A stretch of DNA of 64,000 nucleotides from Comamonas sp. (GTDB taxonomy: Bacteria; Pseudomonadota; Gammaproteobacteria; Burkholderiales; Burkholderiaceae_C), in assembly GCA_028690035.1 (NCBI GenBank), contig JAQVCA010000004.1, positions 1 through 64,000 on the forward strand, written 5' to 3'. Positions 29,897-40,178 of this stretch are shown piece by piece. The notes under the pieces are model-generated. The model was not told the DNA's origin and did no database searches. It saw only the letters and a program-made list of their open reading frames with translations. Both the position numbers and the translations under genes were made by a program. The first letter of the stretch is position 1. Each line of letters starts with the position of its first letter.

Positions 29897-30352
29897 TCAT
29901 AGGTACGAATAGAAACAGCGAAAGGACACCTGATGCTCCCCCCAAAAGTCGGCCGCATCGCGAAAGCAGTCGATGAATTGCTCGCGCAAGTCCTTGTCGA
30001 ACTTGGCCGTGAGCGGCACCTGATCAAGCACGACCACGAACCCCGGCTGCTGCCCGGCGTTGTGCAGGCTATCGGTCAGGCAGTCGTAGAGCGCATCGAA
30101 GTTTTTGCCGTAGTGCGGCGGAAAATGAAACTGCTGGCCCACCTGCTCCAGCACCTCGGCGCGCGTGTGCGCTTGGGCCAAATGGGCATAGAGAAAATGC
30201 TGCCCACTGGCCACGGCGGCCTGTTGCAGCTCAGGGATGCGAAAGGCCCGGATGGACTGCACCACCTGCGGTGGCACGGCACGCAGCAGCGCATCGGCAG
30301 GCTCGGTCAGTGCAGCGGGCTGGGTGGACGGGGCAGGCGAGGACTGGGTCAT
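29897..30352 (-). CDS. Barstar-family ribonuclease inhibitor
   Basis: This is a 151-residue cytosolic protein without a signal peptide. The C-terminal two thirds is the barstar domain. FPPHYGKNFDALYDCLTD aligns with the RNase-contact helix of Bacillus barstar (YGENLDALWDCLTG), including the two acidic contact residues. It follows the secreted RNase gene by 57 bp on the same strand and so protects the cell from that enzyme. The first 60 residues are an extra N-terminal part of unknown role. Confidence 0.88.
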   Translation of the reverse strand: MTQSSPAPSTQPAALTEPADALLRAVPPQVVQSIRAFRIPELQQAAVASGQHFLYAHLAQAHTRAEVLEQVGQQFHFPPHYGKNFDALYDCLTDSLHNAGQQPGFVVVLDQVPLTAKFDKDLREQFIDCFRDAADFWGEHQVSFRCFYSYL

Positions 30353-30409
30353 GACAAGAAGCGTTCCAAACAGCAAAAGAGGCCGTGCATGTACAGGCAG
30401 GCACAGCCC

Positions 30410-30853
30410 TCAAGGTGCGATACGGCGAAAGCTGGCGTAGTGGTCGGCGGTGTAGTAGCAGGCATCGGGGCGGGTCGGCTGCCAGCCACCACAGACAATG
30501 CGCCGCGCGCCCCGGCTGCGCTCACGCGGGGTTTTGACGGTGTACTCGCGGTAGTAGCCGCGCTTTTCCTTGGGCAGCAGGCGCTCGCGATTGCCAAACA
30601 CGGTGCCATCCTTGTCGTAGGGGAAAGGGCCACCTTCCAGGATACGCTTGTAGGTCGTGCGCGCCTGCACGGGCAGCTCGGCCAGAGCCACGCTGTCTTG
30701 CTCGACCGGAGCCGACAGAAAGGCACCCGCCTGTAGGGGCGCGCCCGCGCCCAGCAGCACGGCTGCTGCCAAACAGGCGGCGCGCCAGCGCTGCCCCAGG
30801 GTGGCCATGGGCGCGCCACACAAGGCGCGCAGCATGCGGCGGGGCCCGGCCAT
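30410..30853 (-). CDS. Secreted guanyl-specific ribonuclease (RNase N1/T1/Sa family)
   Basis: This is a 147-residue protein with a signal peptide (hydrophobic residues 25-40). The mature part is a microbial RNase: GGPFPYDKDGTVFGNRE, YYREYTVKTPRERSRGARRI and YTADHYASF match RNase Sa. The catalytic residues are in place (Glu103, Arg114, Arg118, His138 in this numbering). It cuts RNA after G outside the cytoplasm. Its ATG overlaps the maeB stop by one base (TGATG), implying translational coupling. A shorter start at 30808 is possible. The barstar inhibitor gene follows. Confidence 0.9.
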   Translation of the reverse strand: MAGPRRMLRALCGAPMATLGQRWRAACLAAAVLLGAGAPLQAGAFLSAPVEQDSVALAELPVQARTTYKRILEGGPFPYDKDGTVFGNRERLLPKEKRGYYREYTVKTPRERSRGARRIVCGGWQPTRPDACYYTADHYASFRRIAP

Positions 30854-33189
30854 CAGCGCACGCCGTTGGCATCGGCCACGGTCAGGGCCGTCATGTTCAC
30901 AATGCGGCGCACGGTGGCACTGGGCGTGAGGATATGCACCGGACGATCGGCGCCCAGCAGGATAGGGCCGATGGCAATGCCGCCGCCCGCAGCCTGTTTG
31001 AGCAGGTTGTAAGAGATATTGGCCGCATCGATGTTGGGCAGCACCAGCAAGTTGGCATCGCCTTGCAGGGTGCTGCGCGGCATCAGCTCGCGGCGCGCCT
31101 TGCCGTCCAAGGCCACGTCGCCGTGCATTTCGCCATCGACTTCCAGCCAGGGCGCCTGCACACGCAGCAGCTCCAGCGTCTGGCGCATCTTGACGGCGCT
31201 GGGCTGGTTGCTCGAGCCAAAGTTGCTGTGCGACAGCAGCGCCACCTTGGGCTGGATGCCAAAGCGGCGAATTTCCTCAGCGGCCATGATGGTGATCTCG
31301 GCCAGCTGCTCGGCGCTGGGGTCGTAGTTGACATGCGTATCCACAATGAACACCTGGCGCTCAGGCAGCAGCAGGCAATTCATACAGGCGTAGGTGTGCG
31401 CCGAGGGGCTGCGGCCAATCACCTGATCGATGTAGTGCAGGTGCAGGCTGGTCGAACCCCAGGTGCCGCAGATCAGACCATCAACCTCACCACGGTGCAG
31501 CAGCATGGAGCCAATCAGCGTCAGGCGCCGGCGCATCTCCACCTTGGCGATGGCTGCGGTTACGCCCTTGCGCTCGGCGATCTGGTGGTAGGTCTGCCAG
31601 AACTCGCGGTAGCGCGGATCGTTTTCAACGTTGACCACGTCGTAGTCCACACCTTCCTGCAGACGCAGGCCAAACTTATGGATGCGCTGGGCAATCACCG
31701 CTGGGCGGCCAATCAGCGTAGGGCGTGCAATGCGCTCATCCACCACGATCTGTGCCGAGCGCAGGATGCGCTCTTCCTCGCCCTCGGCGTAGGCGATGCG
31801 CTTTTTGCTGGCCTTCTTTGCTGCCATGACGATGGGTTTCATCAGCGTGCCTGAGGCATAGACAAAGGTCTTGAGCTGCTCACGGTAAGCGGCCATGTCG
31901 GCAATAGGGCGCAGGGCCACGCCGCATTCGGCAGCGGCCTGGGCCACCGCGGGGGCCACGATGAGCATCAGGCGCGGATCGAACGGTTTGGGGATCAGGT
32001 ACTCGGGGCCAAAGTCCAGCGACTGGCCCGCGTAGGCGGCGGCCACCTCCTCGCTTTGCTCGGCTTGGGCCAGCTCGGCAATGGCGTGGACGGCGGCCAC
32101 TTCCATCTCTTTGGTGATGGTGGTGGCGCCACAGTCCAGCGCCCCACGGAAGATGTACGGGAAGCACAGCACGTTGTTCACCTGGTTGGGATAGTCCGTG
32201 CGACCCGTGGCCATGATGGCATCGTCGCGCACGGCCTTGACATCCTCGGGCAGGATTTCGGGTGTGGGGTTGGCCAGCGCAAAAATAATGGGCTTGGCGG
32301 CCATGGTGGCCACCATCTCTTTTTTCAGCACATTGCCTGCCGACAGGCCCAGAAAGGCATCGGCGCCCTCAATCACCTGGCCCAGCGTGCGCAGCTCGGT
32401 CTTTTGCGCGTACACAGCCTTGTCGTCGTCCATCAGCTCGGTGCGTCCTTCATAAACCACCCCGGCCAGGTCGGTGACGAATACGTTCTCGCGCTTGAGG
32501 CCCAGCACCACCAGCAAATTCAGGCAGGCCAACGCCGCTGCCCCCGCGCCCGAGGCCACCAGTTTGATCTCATCGATCCTCTTGCCCGCTACCTTCAGCG
32601 CGTTAACCATGGCCGCAGCCACGGTGATGGCCGTGCCGTGCTGGTCGTCGTGGAACACGGGGATATTCAGGCGCTTGCGCAGCTCGCGCTCCACGTAGAA
32701 GCAGTCGGGCGCCTTGATGTCTTCCAGGTTGATCGCGCCAAAGGTCGGCTCCAGCGCGGCGATCACTTCGACCAGTTTTTGCGGGTCTTTTTCGTTGATC
32801 TCGATGTCGAACACATCCACGCCAGCGAACTTCTTGAACAGCACGCCCTTACCTTCCATCACCGGTTTGGAGGCCAGCGCACCGATGTCGCCCAGGCCCA
32901 GCACCGCCGTACCGTTGGTGATCACGGCCACCAGATTGCCCCGGCTGGTGTATTTGAAAGCAGCGCTCGGATCCTTGACGATCTCCTCACACGGCGCGGC
33001 CACGCCCGGCGAGTAAGCCAGTGCCAAATCGTGCTGATTGGCCATGGGCTTGGTGGCGTGGATGGCCACTTTGCCGGGCTTGGGGAACTGGTGGTATTCC
33101 AGCGCCGCTTGGTGCAACAAGGCGCGTTTGTCGATCAGGGCGGGGGGCACGGAGGTCGGATTCTGGGGCTGGGTCGGGTCTTGGGACAT
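30853..33189 (-). CDS. maeB: NADP-dependent malic enzyme with phosphotransacetylase-like domain
   Basis: MaeB decarboxylates malate to pyruvate with NADP. The 778-residue protein has an N-terminal malic enzyme domain ([33 protein letters not shown]). From about residue 440 a phosphate-acetyltransferase-like domain follows, which senses acetyl-CoA in other MaeB enzymes. The ATG at 33189 was chosen because the upstream frame shows no family similarity. Its stop codon overlaps the start of the secreted RNase gene. Confidence 0.96.
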   Translation of the reverse strand: MSQDPTQPQNPTSVPPALIDKRALLHQAALEYHQFPKPGKVAIHATKPMANQHDLALAYSPGVAAPCEEIVKDPSAAFKYTSRGNLVAVITNGTAVLGLGDIGALASKPVMEGKGVLFKKFAGVDVFDIEINEKDPQKLVEVIAALEPTFGAINLEDIKAPDCFYVERELRKRLNIPVFHDDQHGTAITVAAAMVNALKVAGKRIDEIKLVASGAGAAALACLNLLVVLGLKRENVFVTDLAGVVYEGRTELMDDDKAVYAQKTELRTLGQVIEGADAFLGLSAGNVLKKEMVATMAAKPIIFALANPTPEILPEDVKAVRDDAIMATGRTDYPNQVNNVLCFPYIFRGALDCGATTITKEMEVAAVHAIAELAQAEQSEEVAAAYAGQSLDFGPEYLIPKPFDPRLMLIVAPAVAQAAAECGVALRPIADMAAYREQLKTFVYASGTLMKPIVMAAKKASKKRIAYAEGEEERILRSAQIVVDERIARPTLIGRPAVIAQRIHKFGLRLQEGVDYDVVNVENDPRYREFWQTYHQIAERKGVTAAIAKVEMRRRLTLIGSMLLHRGEVDGLICGTWGSTSLHLHYIDQVIGRSPSAHTYACMNCLLLPERQVFIVDTHVNYDPSAEQLAEITIMAAEEIRRFGIQPKVALLSHSNFGSSNQPSAVKMRQTLELLRVQAPWLEVDGEMHGDVALDGKARRELMPRSTLQGDANLLVLPNIDAANISYNLLKQAAGGGIAIGPILLGADRPVHILTPSATVRRIVNMTALTVADANGVR

Positions 33190-33393
33190 GGTCAACTCAC
33201 AAACGGTGCAGAGCGCGTGCTGCACCAGCAAAGCCACCCAAGCTGGCCACAGCCAGCGCGGGCATGAAAATTCAAGCGAAGAAAAACGGCCAAAATTTGA
33301 GAGCACACATTGTAGGGGGCCGCTGCATCAACGCGCTGCCACTCGGGTGCTAGCGCAAGAGGCGCTGTACCACGCCGCTGCACCATCGCCATA

Positions 33394-33933
33394 ATGGAGC
33401 GCATGAGCATTGCCCCCCCTCCTCCTGCCTGGGCGGTTCGCCCACTGACCGCTGGCGATGTGGATCGCCTGCTGCACATCCAAACCATCACCTACGGCAC
33501 CGGTCTGCAAGAGAGCCGCGATGTCTTTGCCCGGCGTCTGGCCTGCGCGCACCAGTGCTCGATAGGCATCGCCAGCCAGCGCGATGACCGGCTGCTGGCC
33601 TACCTGGTGGCGTGCTGGGCCGCGTTTGGCCATGTCACGCCGCTGCACGGCGACTTCGATGCACCGCCCGAGCGTGGCCGCGTGTTGTACATCCACGACA
33701 TCGCTGTGCTGCCCGATCTGGCCGGTCAAGGGGTCGCACAGCGCCTAATCGGCCACCTGCTGGCCCAGGCACGTCGGCAGCACGTGCGCCAGGCCGCGCT
33801 GGTGGCGGTGCAAGGCTCCATGCCCTTTTGGCGACGCCTGGGCTTTGCCGAGCACACACTGACCAATGCCACCGAGCTGGGCCACCTGCGCAGTTATGGC
33901 CCTGGCGCGGTGTTTATGAGCACGGCACTGTAG
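33394..33933 (+). CDS. GNAT family N-acetyltransferase
   Basis: This 179-residue protein has a complete GNAT fold. The beta4 strand LYIHDIAVLPDLAGQGVAQR includes the acetyl-CoA loop, and PFWRRLGF near the C-terminus is typical. The acceptor is unknown. Two start codons fit: ATG at 33394 and ATG at 33403, the latter with a nearby GGAG. It is divergent from maeB (204 bp) and followed 93 bp later by a Nudix hydrolase gene. Confidence 0.85.
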   Translation: MERMSIAPPPPAWAVRPLTAGDVDRLLHIQTITYGTGLQESRDVFARRLACAHQCSIGIASQRDDRLLAYLVACWAAFGHVTPLHGDFDAPPERGRVLYIHDIAVLPDLAGQGVAQRLIGHLLAQARRQHVRQAALVAVQGSMPFWRRLGFAEHTLTNATELGHLRSYGPGAVFMSTAL

Positions 33934-34026
33934 GCAGGGTTGCCCGCGTCCACACGCGCGCAAGTCCCACTGCCTGAGGGGGACTTACACACGCCCGCCA
34001 CACAGCGCCCTAGATAATGCCGGGCC

Positions 34027-34539
34027 ATGCCCAATCGCTGGAAACCCAATGTCACCGTGGCGGCCATCGTGGAGCGCGCACAGCGCTTTCTGTTGGTGGA
34101 GGAGCAGACCTCGGACGGTCTGCGCCTGAACACCCCTGCCGGTCACCTCGACCCCGCCGAAACGCCCATCCAAGCCTGCGTGCGCGAGGTGCTGGAAGAG
34201 GCGGCCTACGACTTCACGCCCACGGCGCTGGTGGGCATCTACATGAACCGCTTTGTGCGCACGCGCACCGGCTCGGACATCACCTACCTGCGCTTTGCCT
34301 TCAGCGGCGAGCTGGGCACGCACCACGCCCAGCGCCTGCTCGATCACGGCATCGTGCGCACCCTGTGGCTGACGGTGGAAGAAATCCAGGCCCAGGCGCA
34401 GCTGCTGCGCAGCCCCATGGTGTTGCAGTCGATTGGCGACTATCTGGCCGGGCAGCGCTTTGGCCTGGGGCTGATCCATGCCGATGCCAGCATCTTCTCC
34501 AGCCCCTTGCCCCAGCCCACGCTGGAAGCAGCGGCCTAG
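34027..34539 (+). CDS. nudJ: Nudix hydrolase, NudJ-like
   Basis: This is a 170-residue Nudix enzyme. The Nudix box is GHLDPAETPIQACVREVLEE with the REVLEE core; an Ala replaces the usual Gly after it. The N-terminus KPNVTVAAIVERAQRFLLVE is typical of NudJ, a phosphatase acting on thiamin pyrophosphates and nucleoside di- and triphosphates. The substrate here is inferred from family only. The gene ends at repeat copy 7. Confidence 0.85.
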   Translation: MPNRWKPNVTVAAIVERAQRFLLVEEQTSDGLRLNTPAGHLDPAETPIQACVREVLEEAAYDFTPTALVGIYMNRFVRTRTGSDITYLRFAFSGELGTHHAQRLLDHGIVRTLWLTVEEIQAQAQLLRSPMVLQSIGDYLAGQRFGLGLIHADASIFSSPLPQPTLEAAA

Positions 34540-34565
34540 CCCCCCGAAAAAATAAGCATAAAAAA

Positions 34566-34612
34566 TGGCGCTTACCCTTGCTGGGCAAGCGCCACCAGCT
34601 ATTTTTTTAATT
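34566..34612. repeat. Dispersed palindrome copy 7 (short form), bidirectional terminator
   Basis: TGGCGCTTACCC pairs with GGGCAAGCGCCA (34566-34594), followed by CCAGCTATTTTTTT. It lies between the convergent Nudix and thioredoxin genes and looks like a terminator for both. Confidence 0.75.
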
Positions 34613-35563
34613 CAGCGCCATGCTCAATTTGCGGCGGTAGCTGTTGAGCAAGGCCGTGACCTCGTCTTGCTCGGCCGCGCTTTTGCCCAACAGCTCAATG
34701 CCGCCGGCGCTCTTGCCGGGCACGGCGTCTTGCTTTTTGGGCTTGGCCGGGGCCAGCAGCTCCAGCACAGCCACAAACAGCTTGCGCGCGGCTTGGTCGT
34801 TCCAGGTTTTGTCGCGCATGATGATTTCCAGCAGCTCGTCCATGCACTGCGTCCAGTAACCGGCGGCGGCCAGCAGCTGGGCTTTGGCAAAGCGCGTGTC
34901 AAAGTCGCGCTTGTTGTGCGCGATGGCGGCATCGAACTGCTCCAACGGCCACTGCGCACGGGCATCGGTGTCGGCAAACTGAATGCACTGCAGCCACTCT
35001 TTGAGGGCCGCAAAACGCTGCGGCTGCGGAATGCGCTTGAGTGGCTCTTGCAGCAAGCTGGCGGCTTCCTCGGCGCCACCGCTGGCAATCAGCAGGCGCA
35101 CGTAGTCAAAGCGCGCATCGTCGTTGCTGGGGTCGGCGGCCACGGCTTCGGCCAGTTTTTGCAGGGCGGCGTCGGTGTCCCCGGCTTGCATCAGCTGCTG
35201 GGCTTCTTCGGCCTCCGCCTCGGCGTGCAGGGCATCTTCGCTGGGCAGGTGCTTGTCCAGGAAGGCGCGCACCTGGCCCTCCGTCTGTGCGCCCATAAAG
35301 CCATCGACCGGGCGGCCACCGATCATCAAGATGCAGGTGGGCACGCTGCGGATGCCAAACATGGCGGCAATCTGCTGGTTGGCGTCCACATCGACCTTGG
35401 CCAAGGTGAAACGGCCTGCGTAGTCGGTCTCCAGCTTCTCCAGCGTGGGCACCAGGGTTTTGCATGGGCCACACCAGGTGGCCCAAAAATCCACCAGCAC
35501 CGGCGTCTGCATGGAGGCGGCAACCACCTCGGTTTCAAAATTTTCTAGGGTGACGTCGATCAT
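34607..35563 (-). CDS. Thioredoxin-TPR co-chaperone (CnoX/YbbN type)
   Basis: This is a 318-residue protein. Residues 1-105 are a thioredoxin domain (VDFWATWCGPCKTLVPTL, cis-Pro in SVPTCILM) with an intact CGPC. The rest is a TPR-like helical domain (QQLMQAGDTDAALQKLAEAV, KAQLLAAAGYW). The layout matches CnoX/YbbN, which holds oxidised clients for DnaK and GroEL. The ATG at 35563 gives the standard N-terminus. It faces the ABC-ATPase gene with about 90 bp between starts. Confidence 0.9.
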   Translation of the reverse strand: MIDVTLENFETEVVAASMQTPVLVDFWATWCGPCKTLVPTLEKLETDYAGRFTLAKVDVDANQQIAAMFGIRSVPTCILMIGGRPVDGFMGAQTEGQVRAFLDKHLPSEDALHAEAEAEEAQQLMQAGDTDAALQKLAEAVAADPSNDDARFDYVRLLIASGGAEEAASLLQEPLKRIPQPQRFAALKEWLQCIQFADTDARAQWPLEQFDAAIAHNKRDFDTRFAKAQLLAAAGYWTQCMDELLEIIMRDKTWNDQAARKLFVAVLELLAPAKPKKQDAVPGKSAGGIELLGKSAAEQDEVTALLNSYRRKLSMALN

Positions 35564-35654
35564 GATCCAACTCCTGCAACAAGCAGCCCGGCCAGAGCGG
35601 GCAGAATGCCGCGATTCTCCCGCATATTGCGGTGCCACTTCGCTGGAGCACAGT

Positions 35655-36644
35655 GTGATCGACGTCTCGGATCTGGTCTTTGAATACCCCAGCCATCGGG
35701 CCTTGGATGGCATTGGCCTGCACATTGCACGCGGCAGCGTCACCGCGCTGGTCGGCCCCAATGGCGCAGGCAAATCCACCCTGCTGCGCTGCCTGGCCGG
35801 GCTGGAGCAGCCGCTGTCGGGCCAGATTCGGGTGCATGGCCTCGATGTGGCCACACAGCCGCGCCAAGTCCACCGCCATCTGGGCTATCTGTCCGATTTT
35901 TTTGGCCTGTACGAACGCCTGACAGTGGCCCAAGGCCTGGAATATGCCGCCCGCGCCACGGGCCTGCCCCCCCACGTGGCACAGACGCGGGTGGCCCAGG
36001 TGGCGCAGCAGCTGGACCTGCTGCCCTTGCTGCAGCGCCTGCCCAGCCAGCTGTCGCGCGGCCAGCGCCAGCGGCTGGCCATTGGGCAGGCCATCGTTCA
36101 CCAACCCGCCGTGCTGCTGCTGGACGAACCTGCCAGCGGCCTCGACCCCGAAGCCCGCGCCAGCTTGGCGCAGCTGATGCGCCAGCTGCAGGCCCAGGGC
36201 ATGACGCTGATCGTCTCTAGCCACATCCTGAGCGAGCTGGACGAGTACTGCACGCACATTCTGGCGCTGCGCGCTGGCCGCATCGAAAGCCATGCCCCCT
36301 TGCAGCCCGAGCACCATGGCACGCAGCAAGACCTGCAGCTGTTTCGCATCGAGCTGGCGCATGCCGCCCCCAGCGCGCAGTGGCACGCCTGGCTGGACGC
36401 CAGTGGCCTGCCCGAGCAACCGGCCAGCGCCCCCAATGCCCCACACCTGCCCGCAGGCACCCACACCCATACAGACACCGACACCCAGCTGCTGTGGCTG
36501 CCGCGTGCGGCGCCCGCCCGCGCGGCGCTGCTGGCGCACTGGGTGCAGCGGGGCATGCCCGTGGCGGCGCTGGCAGCGCAGCGCACCCGCCTGCAGCAGC
36601 ACTACATCGGCCAGCCCGCTGGCACAGAAAGATCGGCGACATGA
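35655..36644 (+). CDS. ABC transporter ATP-binding protein
   Basis: This is a 329-residue ATPase: Walker A GPNGAGKST, signature QLSRGQRQR, Walker B AVLLLDEPASGLD, and the switch His in IVSSHILSELDEYC. A 100-residue C-terminal extension follows. I chose GTG at 35655 because GGAG lies 6 nt upstream and the protein then begins MIDVSDLVFEYP, the usual start. The in-frame ATG at 35562 would overlap the thioredoxin start on the other strand. It overlaps the permease gene by 4 bp. Confidence 0.88.
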   Translation: MIDVSDLVFEYPSHRALDGIGLHIARGSVTALVGPNGAGKSTLLRCLAGLEQPLSGQIRVHGLDVATQPRQVHRHLGYLSDFFGLYERLTVAQGLEYAARATGLPPHVAQTRVAQVAQQLDLLPLLQRLPSQLSRGQRQRLAIGQAIVHQPAVLLLDEPASGLDPEARASLAQLMRQLQAQGMTLIVSSHILSELDEYCTHILALRAGRIESHAPLQPEHHGTQQDLQLFRIELAHAAPSAQWHAWLDASGLPEQPASAPNAPHLPAGTHTHTDTDTQLLWLPRAAPARAALLAHWVQRGMPVAALAAQRTRLQQHYIGQPAGTERSAT

Positions 36645-37987
36645 ACAACCCTGAATTTCAGCGCCAGCTCTGGCTCAACTGGCGCCCCAGCCTGGTGCTG
36701 TGGACGCTGCTGCTGTGCAGCCTGATCCTGGCGCTGCCCTTGGTTTTGTCCGATGCCCACGAACGCCTGGCCAACCTGGGTCTGACGGCAGTCTTTGGCC
36801 TGTGGGCCAGCACCACGGGGTACGCCAGCGTGCTGGCCGCACGCAGCCTGAGCGAGGAAGTGCGCCAGCACACCTGGGACTGGCAGCGCCTGTCGGCCCT
36901 CACCCCCTGGCAAATGGCCTGGGGCAAGCTGCTGGGCGCCACGGTGCCCGCCTGGCTGTACGCCGCCTTGTTTGGCGTGACCAGCGTCGTGGCCGCCTCG
37001 GTGTGGGAGCTGCTGTGGGGCGCACACCGCGCCTGGCACCTGCTGATGCTGGCCGTGCTGTGGGGCTTGGCCGCCCAGGCCTGGGCCATGAATGCGGTGC
37101 TGGTGCGCTGGCACGCCGGGCCGTGGCAGCAGCGCAGTCTGTGGCTGCTGGCGCTGATCGGTTTGCCCTTGGTGCTGGGGCTGGTGCGCGCCCTGCCCTC
37201 GCCCGAACACCACCCCTGGTGGGGCTGGGACTTGGGCGCCTGGGGCTTGGCGTACGTGCTGGGCCTTGCCGCCTGCGGACTGGGCCTGCTGGCCCTGTGG
37301 CGCCAGCTGTGCGAGCGCCTGGATGTGCCCACCCTGCCCTGGGCCTGGCCCGTGGGGCTGGTGGTGGCCGGGGTGGCCAGCGCCGGGGTCTGGCACACGC
37401 AGGCTGCCGCGCTGTGGCCGCACCTGGCGGGCTGGGCCTTGGTGGCCACCGCCTTCATTGGCCTGCAGCACATGGCGGGCCATGCCCGCGCCTGGCGTCA
37501 GGTGCAGTGGGGGCTGCAGCAGCGGCGCTGGCGCAGCGCTTGGCAGGCACTGCCCCTGTGGCCCATCAGCTGGTTGCTGGCGCTGCTGGCATCGGCCATC
37601 GCCTGGAGCCAGTCCAGCACCACCACGGTGGGCTGGTGGCTGCTGCTGGCCTGCGCGCAGCTGCTGCGCGAGGGGCTGATCCTGACCGGCTTTGCCCTGC
37701 AGGCCCAGCGTTGGAAATCGCCCGTGGCCGTCTTCACCGTGACCTGGCTGGTCATCAACCTGGTGCTGCCCCTGCTGGCCCTGGGCACAGCGGGCAACGC
37801 CGCCGCTGCAGCGCTGCAACCCCTGGCGGTGCTGGTCGGCGATGTGGCCCCACCGGGCACCTTGCCGCGCCCCTGGGCCTGGGTGGCCCTGGGCGCACAG
37901 CTGGCGCTGGCCTGCCTGTGGGTGGGGTGGGCTGCACGCCATCGCATACCCCCGTCCCCGTCGTTTTTGAAGGCCGATGGGGGTTAA
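36641..37987 (+). CDS. ABC transporter membrane protein
   Basis: This is a 448-residue polytopic membrane protein with roughly 10-12 hydrophobic helices. Its start overlaps the stop of the ATPase gene (ATGA), so the two form one exporter. Near the N-terminus is the ABC-2-like stretch EEVRQHTWDWQRLSALTPWQ, and a Trp-rich set of helices follows. The substrate cannot be told from the sequence. The chemoreceptor gene begins 54 bp downstream. Confidence 0.8.
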   Translation: MNNPEFQRQLWLNWRPSLVLWTLLLCSLILALPLVLSDAHERLANLGLTAVFGLWASTTGYASVLAARSLSEEVRQHTWDWQRLSALTPWQMAWGKLLGATVPAWLYAALFGVTSVVAASVWELLWGAHRAWHLLMLAVLWGLAAQAWAMNAVLVRWHAGPWQQRSLWLLALIGLPLVLGLVRALPSPEHHPWWGWDLGAWGLAYVLGLAACGLGLLALWRQLCERLDVPTLPWAWPVGLVVAGVASAGVWHTQAAALWPHLAGWALVATAFIGLQHMAGHARAWRQVQWGLQQRRWRSAWQALPLWPISWLLALLASAIAWSQSSTTTVGWWLLLACAQLLREGLILTGFALQAQRWKSPVAVFTVTWLVINLVLPLLALGTAGNAAAAALQPLAVLVGDVAPPGTLPRPWAWVALGAQLALACLWVGWAARHRIPPSPSFLKADGG

Positions 37988-38041
37988 CACCCACTACACT
38001 GTATTTTTTCATTTCTGCACAGAAACAAATAGGAAACGGCT

Positions 38042-40006
38042 ATGCAAGTTGCGACAGTGGGTGGGCAAACGCATGCAAAAGCAAACGATAGCAACGCCGG
38101 TCTGAGTTGGCACGCCGTATCCCTGCGGGTGCGCGTTTTCTTGGTGGCCTCACTGGCGCTCACGGTGGTGGTGGTGCTGGTGGTATTGCTGCAGTCCTCC
38201 CTGGTGCGCCACGAACAAATCGCGCGCATGCAAGAGCAAGAGCTGCCCACGCAGCTGCGTGAAATTGCCGCCAGCGTGCAAGCGCGCCTGAACCTGGCGA
38301 TTGCGGGCTCCGAAGCCCTGGCCAACCACACCCAGGTGCAGGCCTGGATTGCCCAGGGCGCACCCGAAGCAGACCTGCCCGGCATCCATGCCGTCATGGC
38401 GCGCAGCCAGCGCTCGCTCAATGCCAACGCCGTGTTTCTGGCCGTGCAGCTGCCCGAGGGCGTGCGCTACTACCACTACCAGGACGACAAGCTGCAAGCG
38501 CGCTCCATGTCCTCCAGCGACACCACCGACCAGTGGTACTTTGGCTTTGTACAGCGCCGCGGCACATTCGAGCTGAATCTGGACAGCAACCCCTTGAGCA
38601 AAAACCTGCTCATGTACATCAACTACCGTGGCGAGACCAACACCGCCGGTGGCGCACCCGCACTGGTGGCCGGGGGCGGCATGGGCATGGAGCAGCTGGC
38701 CACCATGATCCGCGACTACAAAGTGGGCAACGCCGGTGGCGTCATGCTGGTGCGTGCCGACGGGCTGGTCGATGTCCACCCCGACAGCGCCCAAAGCGGC
38801 AAACTCAACCTGCGCGAGCAGGCCGGTTTTGCCCCTCTGCTGGCCAACGACTGGCAACAGGCGCGCCAGCAACTGGTGGTGCTGGAAAGCAAGCTCAACG
38901 GCGTGCCCACCTACCTGGCCGCGCTCTACCTGCCCGACCTGCAGCGCTTTCTGGTCGCCCACCTGCCCGTGCACGAAGTGACCGACAACGTCGCACGCAC
39001 CCAATGGATCGCCCTGATCGCTGGTGGCGTGCTGCTGTTCCTGGGCCTGGGCCTGCTCTACCCCCTGTCGGCGCAGCTGATGCGCCCGCTCAACAGCCTG
39101 CAGCGCCAGCTGGCCCAGGTCACGCAAAGCCTGGACTTGAGCGTGCGCCTGCACACCAGCGACCGCGCCGAGATCGGGGGCATGTGCCACCAGCTCAACG
39201 ACTTCATCGAGCGCCTGCACAGCGTCTTCACCGGCATGAGCCATGCGGTCGAGGGCATCTACAGCCGCGCAGGCAACATCGCCCATGGCAACAGCGAGCT
39301 GTCCGGGCGCACCCACACCCAGGCGGCGGCGCTGGAAGAATCGGCCGCTGGCATGCAGCAGCTGGCCACCTCGGTGCAGCACAACGCCGACAGCGCGCGC
39401 CAGGCCAGCGCCCTCACCCTCAACGCCGCACAGGTGGCGCAAGAGGGGGGGCAGGTCATGGAGCACATGGTGCAGAACATGGACGCCATCGAGCAAAGCT
39501 CCAAGCGCATTGGCGACATCGTGGGCGTGATCGACAGCATTGCCTTCCAGACCAACATCCTGGCGCTGAACGCCGCCGTCGAAGCCGCCCGCGCCGGAGA
39601 GCAAGGCCGGGGCTTTGCCGTGGTGGCCGCTGAGGTGCGCAACCTGGCCGGGCGCTCCTCGGAAGCCGCGCGCGAGATTCGCCAGCTCATCCAAGAATCC
39701 ACCCAGCGCGTGCACTCTGGCTCCGAGCGCGCCGCAGAAGCCGGGCGCACCATGCAAGACATCGTGCAGGCCGTGCAGCGCGTCTCCTCCCTGATGCAGG
39801 CCATTGCCGACGCCTCGCAAGAACAGGCCCAAGGCATCGTCAGCCTGACCGAAGCCACCAACCAGGTCGAAGGCCTGACGCAGCAAAACGCCAACCTGGT
39901 GCTGGAAGTGGCCAACGCCGCCAACGCCCTGGAAAGCGAAGCCACACAGCTGCACACCCTGATGGTCACTTTCCGCCTCGTGGCCAACGACAGCGCTGCG
40001 CCGTAA
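38042..40006 (+). CDS. Methyl-accepting chemotaxis protein with large periplasmic sensor
   Basis: This 654-residue receptor has one membrane helix near 30-52 and another near 325-345. Between them lies a roughly 270-residue sensor of dCache-like layout ([40 protein letters not shown]). A HAMP region and signalling domain follow, with tip [20 protein letters not shown]. There is no CheR pentapeptide at the end. The last 45 bp of the gene (39962-40006) recur at 42924-42968, beyond the restriction-modification gene. Confidence 0.93.
   Translation: MQVATVGGQTHAKANDSNAGLSWHAVSLRVRVFLVASLALTVVVVLVVLLQSSLVRHEQIARMQEQELPTQLREIAASVQARLNLAIAGSEALANHTQVQAWIAQGAPEADLPGIHAVMARSQRSLNANAVFLAVQLPEGVRYYHYQDDKLQARSMSSSDTTDQWYFGFVQRRGTFELNLDSNPLSKNLLMYINYRGETNTAGGAPALVAGGGMGMEQLATMIRDYKVGNAGGVMLVRADGLVDVHPDSAQSGKLNLREQAGFAPLLANDWQQARQQLVVLESKLNGVPTYLAALYLPDLQRFLVAHLPVHEVTDNVARTQWIALIAGGVLLFLGLGLLYPLSAQLMRPLNSLQRQLAQVTQSLDLSVRLHTSDRAEIGGMCHQLNDFIERLHSVFTGMSHAVEGIYSRAGNIAHGNSELSGRTHTQAAALEESAAGMQQLATSVQHNADSARQASALTLNAAQVAQEGGQVMEHMVQNMDAIEQSSKRIGDIVGVIDSIAFQTNILALNAAVEAARAGEQGRGFAVVAAEVRNLAGRSSEAAREIRQLIQESTQRVHSGSERAAEAGRTMQDIVQAVQRVSSLMQAIADASQEQAQGIVSLTEATNQVEGLTQQNANLVLEVANAANALESEATQLHTLMVTFRLVANDSAAP
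39962..40006 (+). repeat. 45-bp direct repeat, left copy (3' end of chemoreceptor gene)
   Basis: Identical to 42924-42968. It encodes [14 protein letters not shown] and the stop codon. Identity ends exactly at the TAA on the right and at the ATG on the left. Confidence 0.95.
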
Positions 40007-40020
40007 GCGGCAACCGGGTC

Positions 40021-40048
40021 ACGCCGATTTTTTAAGAAAAATCGGCGT
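40021..40048. terminator. Perfect 12-bp hairpin after the chemoreceptor gene
   Basis: ACGCCGATTTTT pairs with AAAAATCGGCGT around a 4-nt loop. It lies 14 bp past the stop codon and is a good terminator in the plus direction only if the internal T-run suffices. It is also the left edge of the inserted segment. Confidence 0.55.
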
Positions 40049-40049
40049 C

Positions 40050-40090
40050 TAACGCTTATGCAGAAAGCGTGAGTAGCTCTTTTTTTAAGA
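40050..40090. repeat. Dispersed palindrome copy 8
   Basis: AACGCTTATGCAG is followed by AAAGCGTGAGTAGCTCTTTTTTT. It lies just inside the left edge of the restriction-modification segment, in the same orientation as copy 9. Confidence 0.6.
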
Positions 40091-40178
40091 GTATGTAAAC
40101 GGATGGGCATGCGCCGCACGGCACCGGTACACCCGCCGATGCCGCTGTGCGCTCATGGTGAACGCTCACGGCTAACGA

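Noticed and set aside
35445-35654. Longer N-terminus of the ABC ATPase
   Set aside because: It would overlap the thioredoxin gene on the other strand; GTG 35655 has a good ribosome site and gives the normal N-terminus.
38150-39955. 601-codon open frame opposite the second chemoreceptor gene
   Set aside because: Same kind of antisense shadow; no motif or ribosome site.
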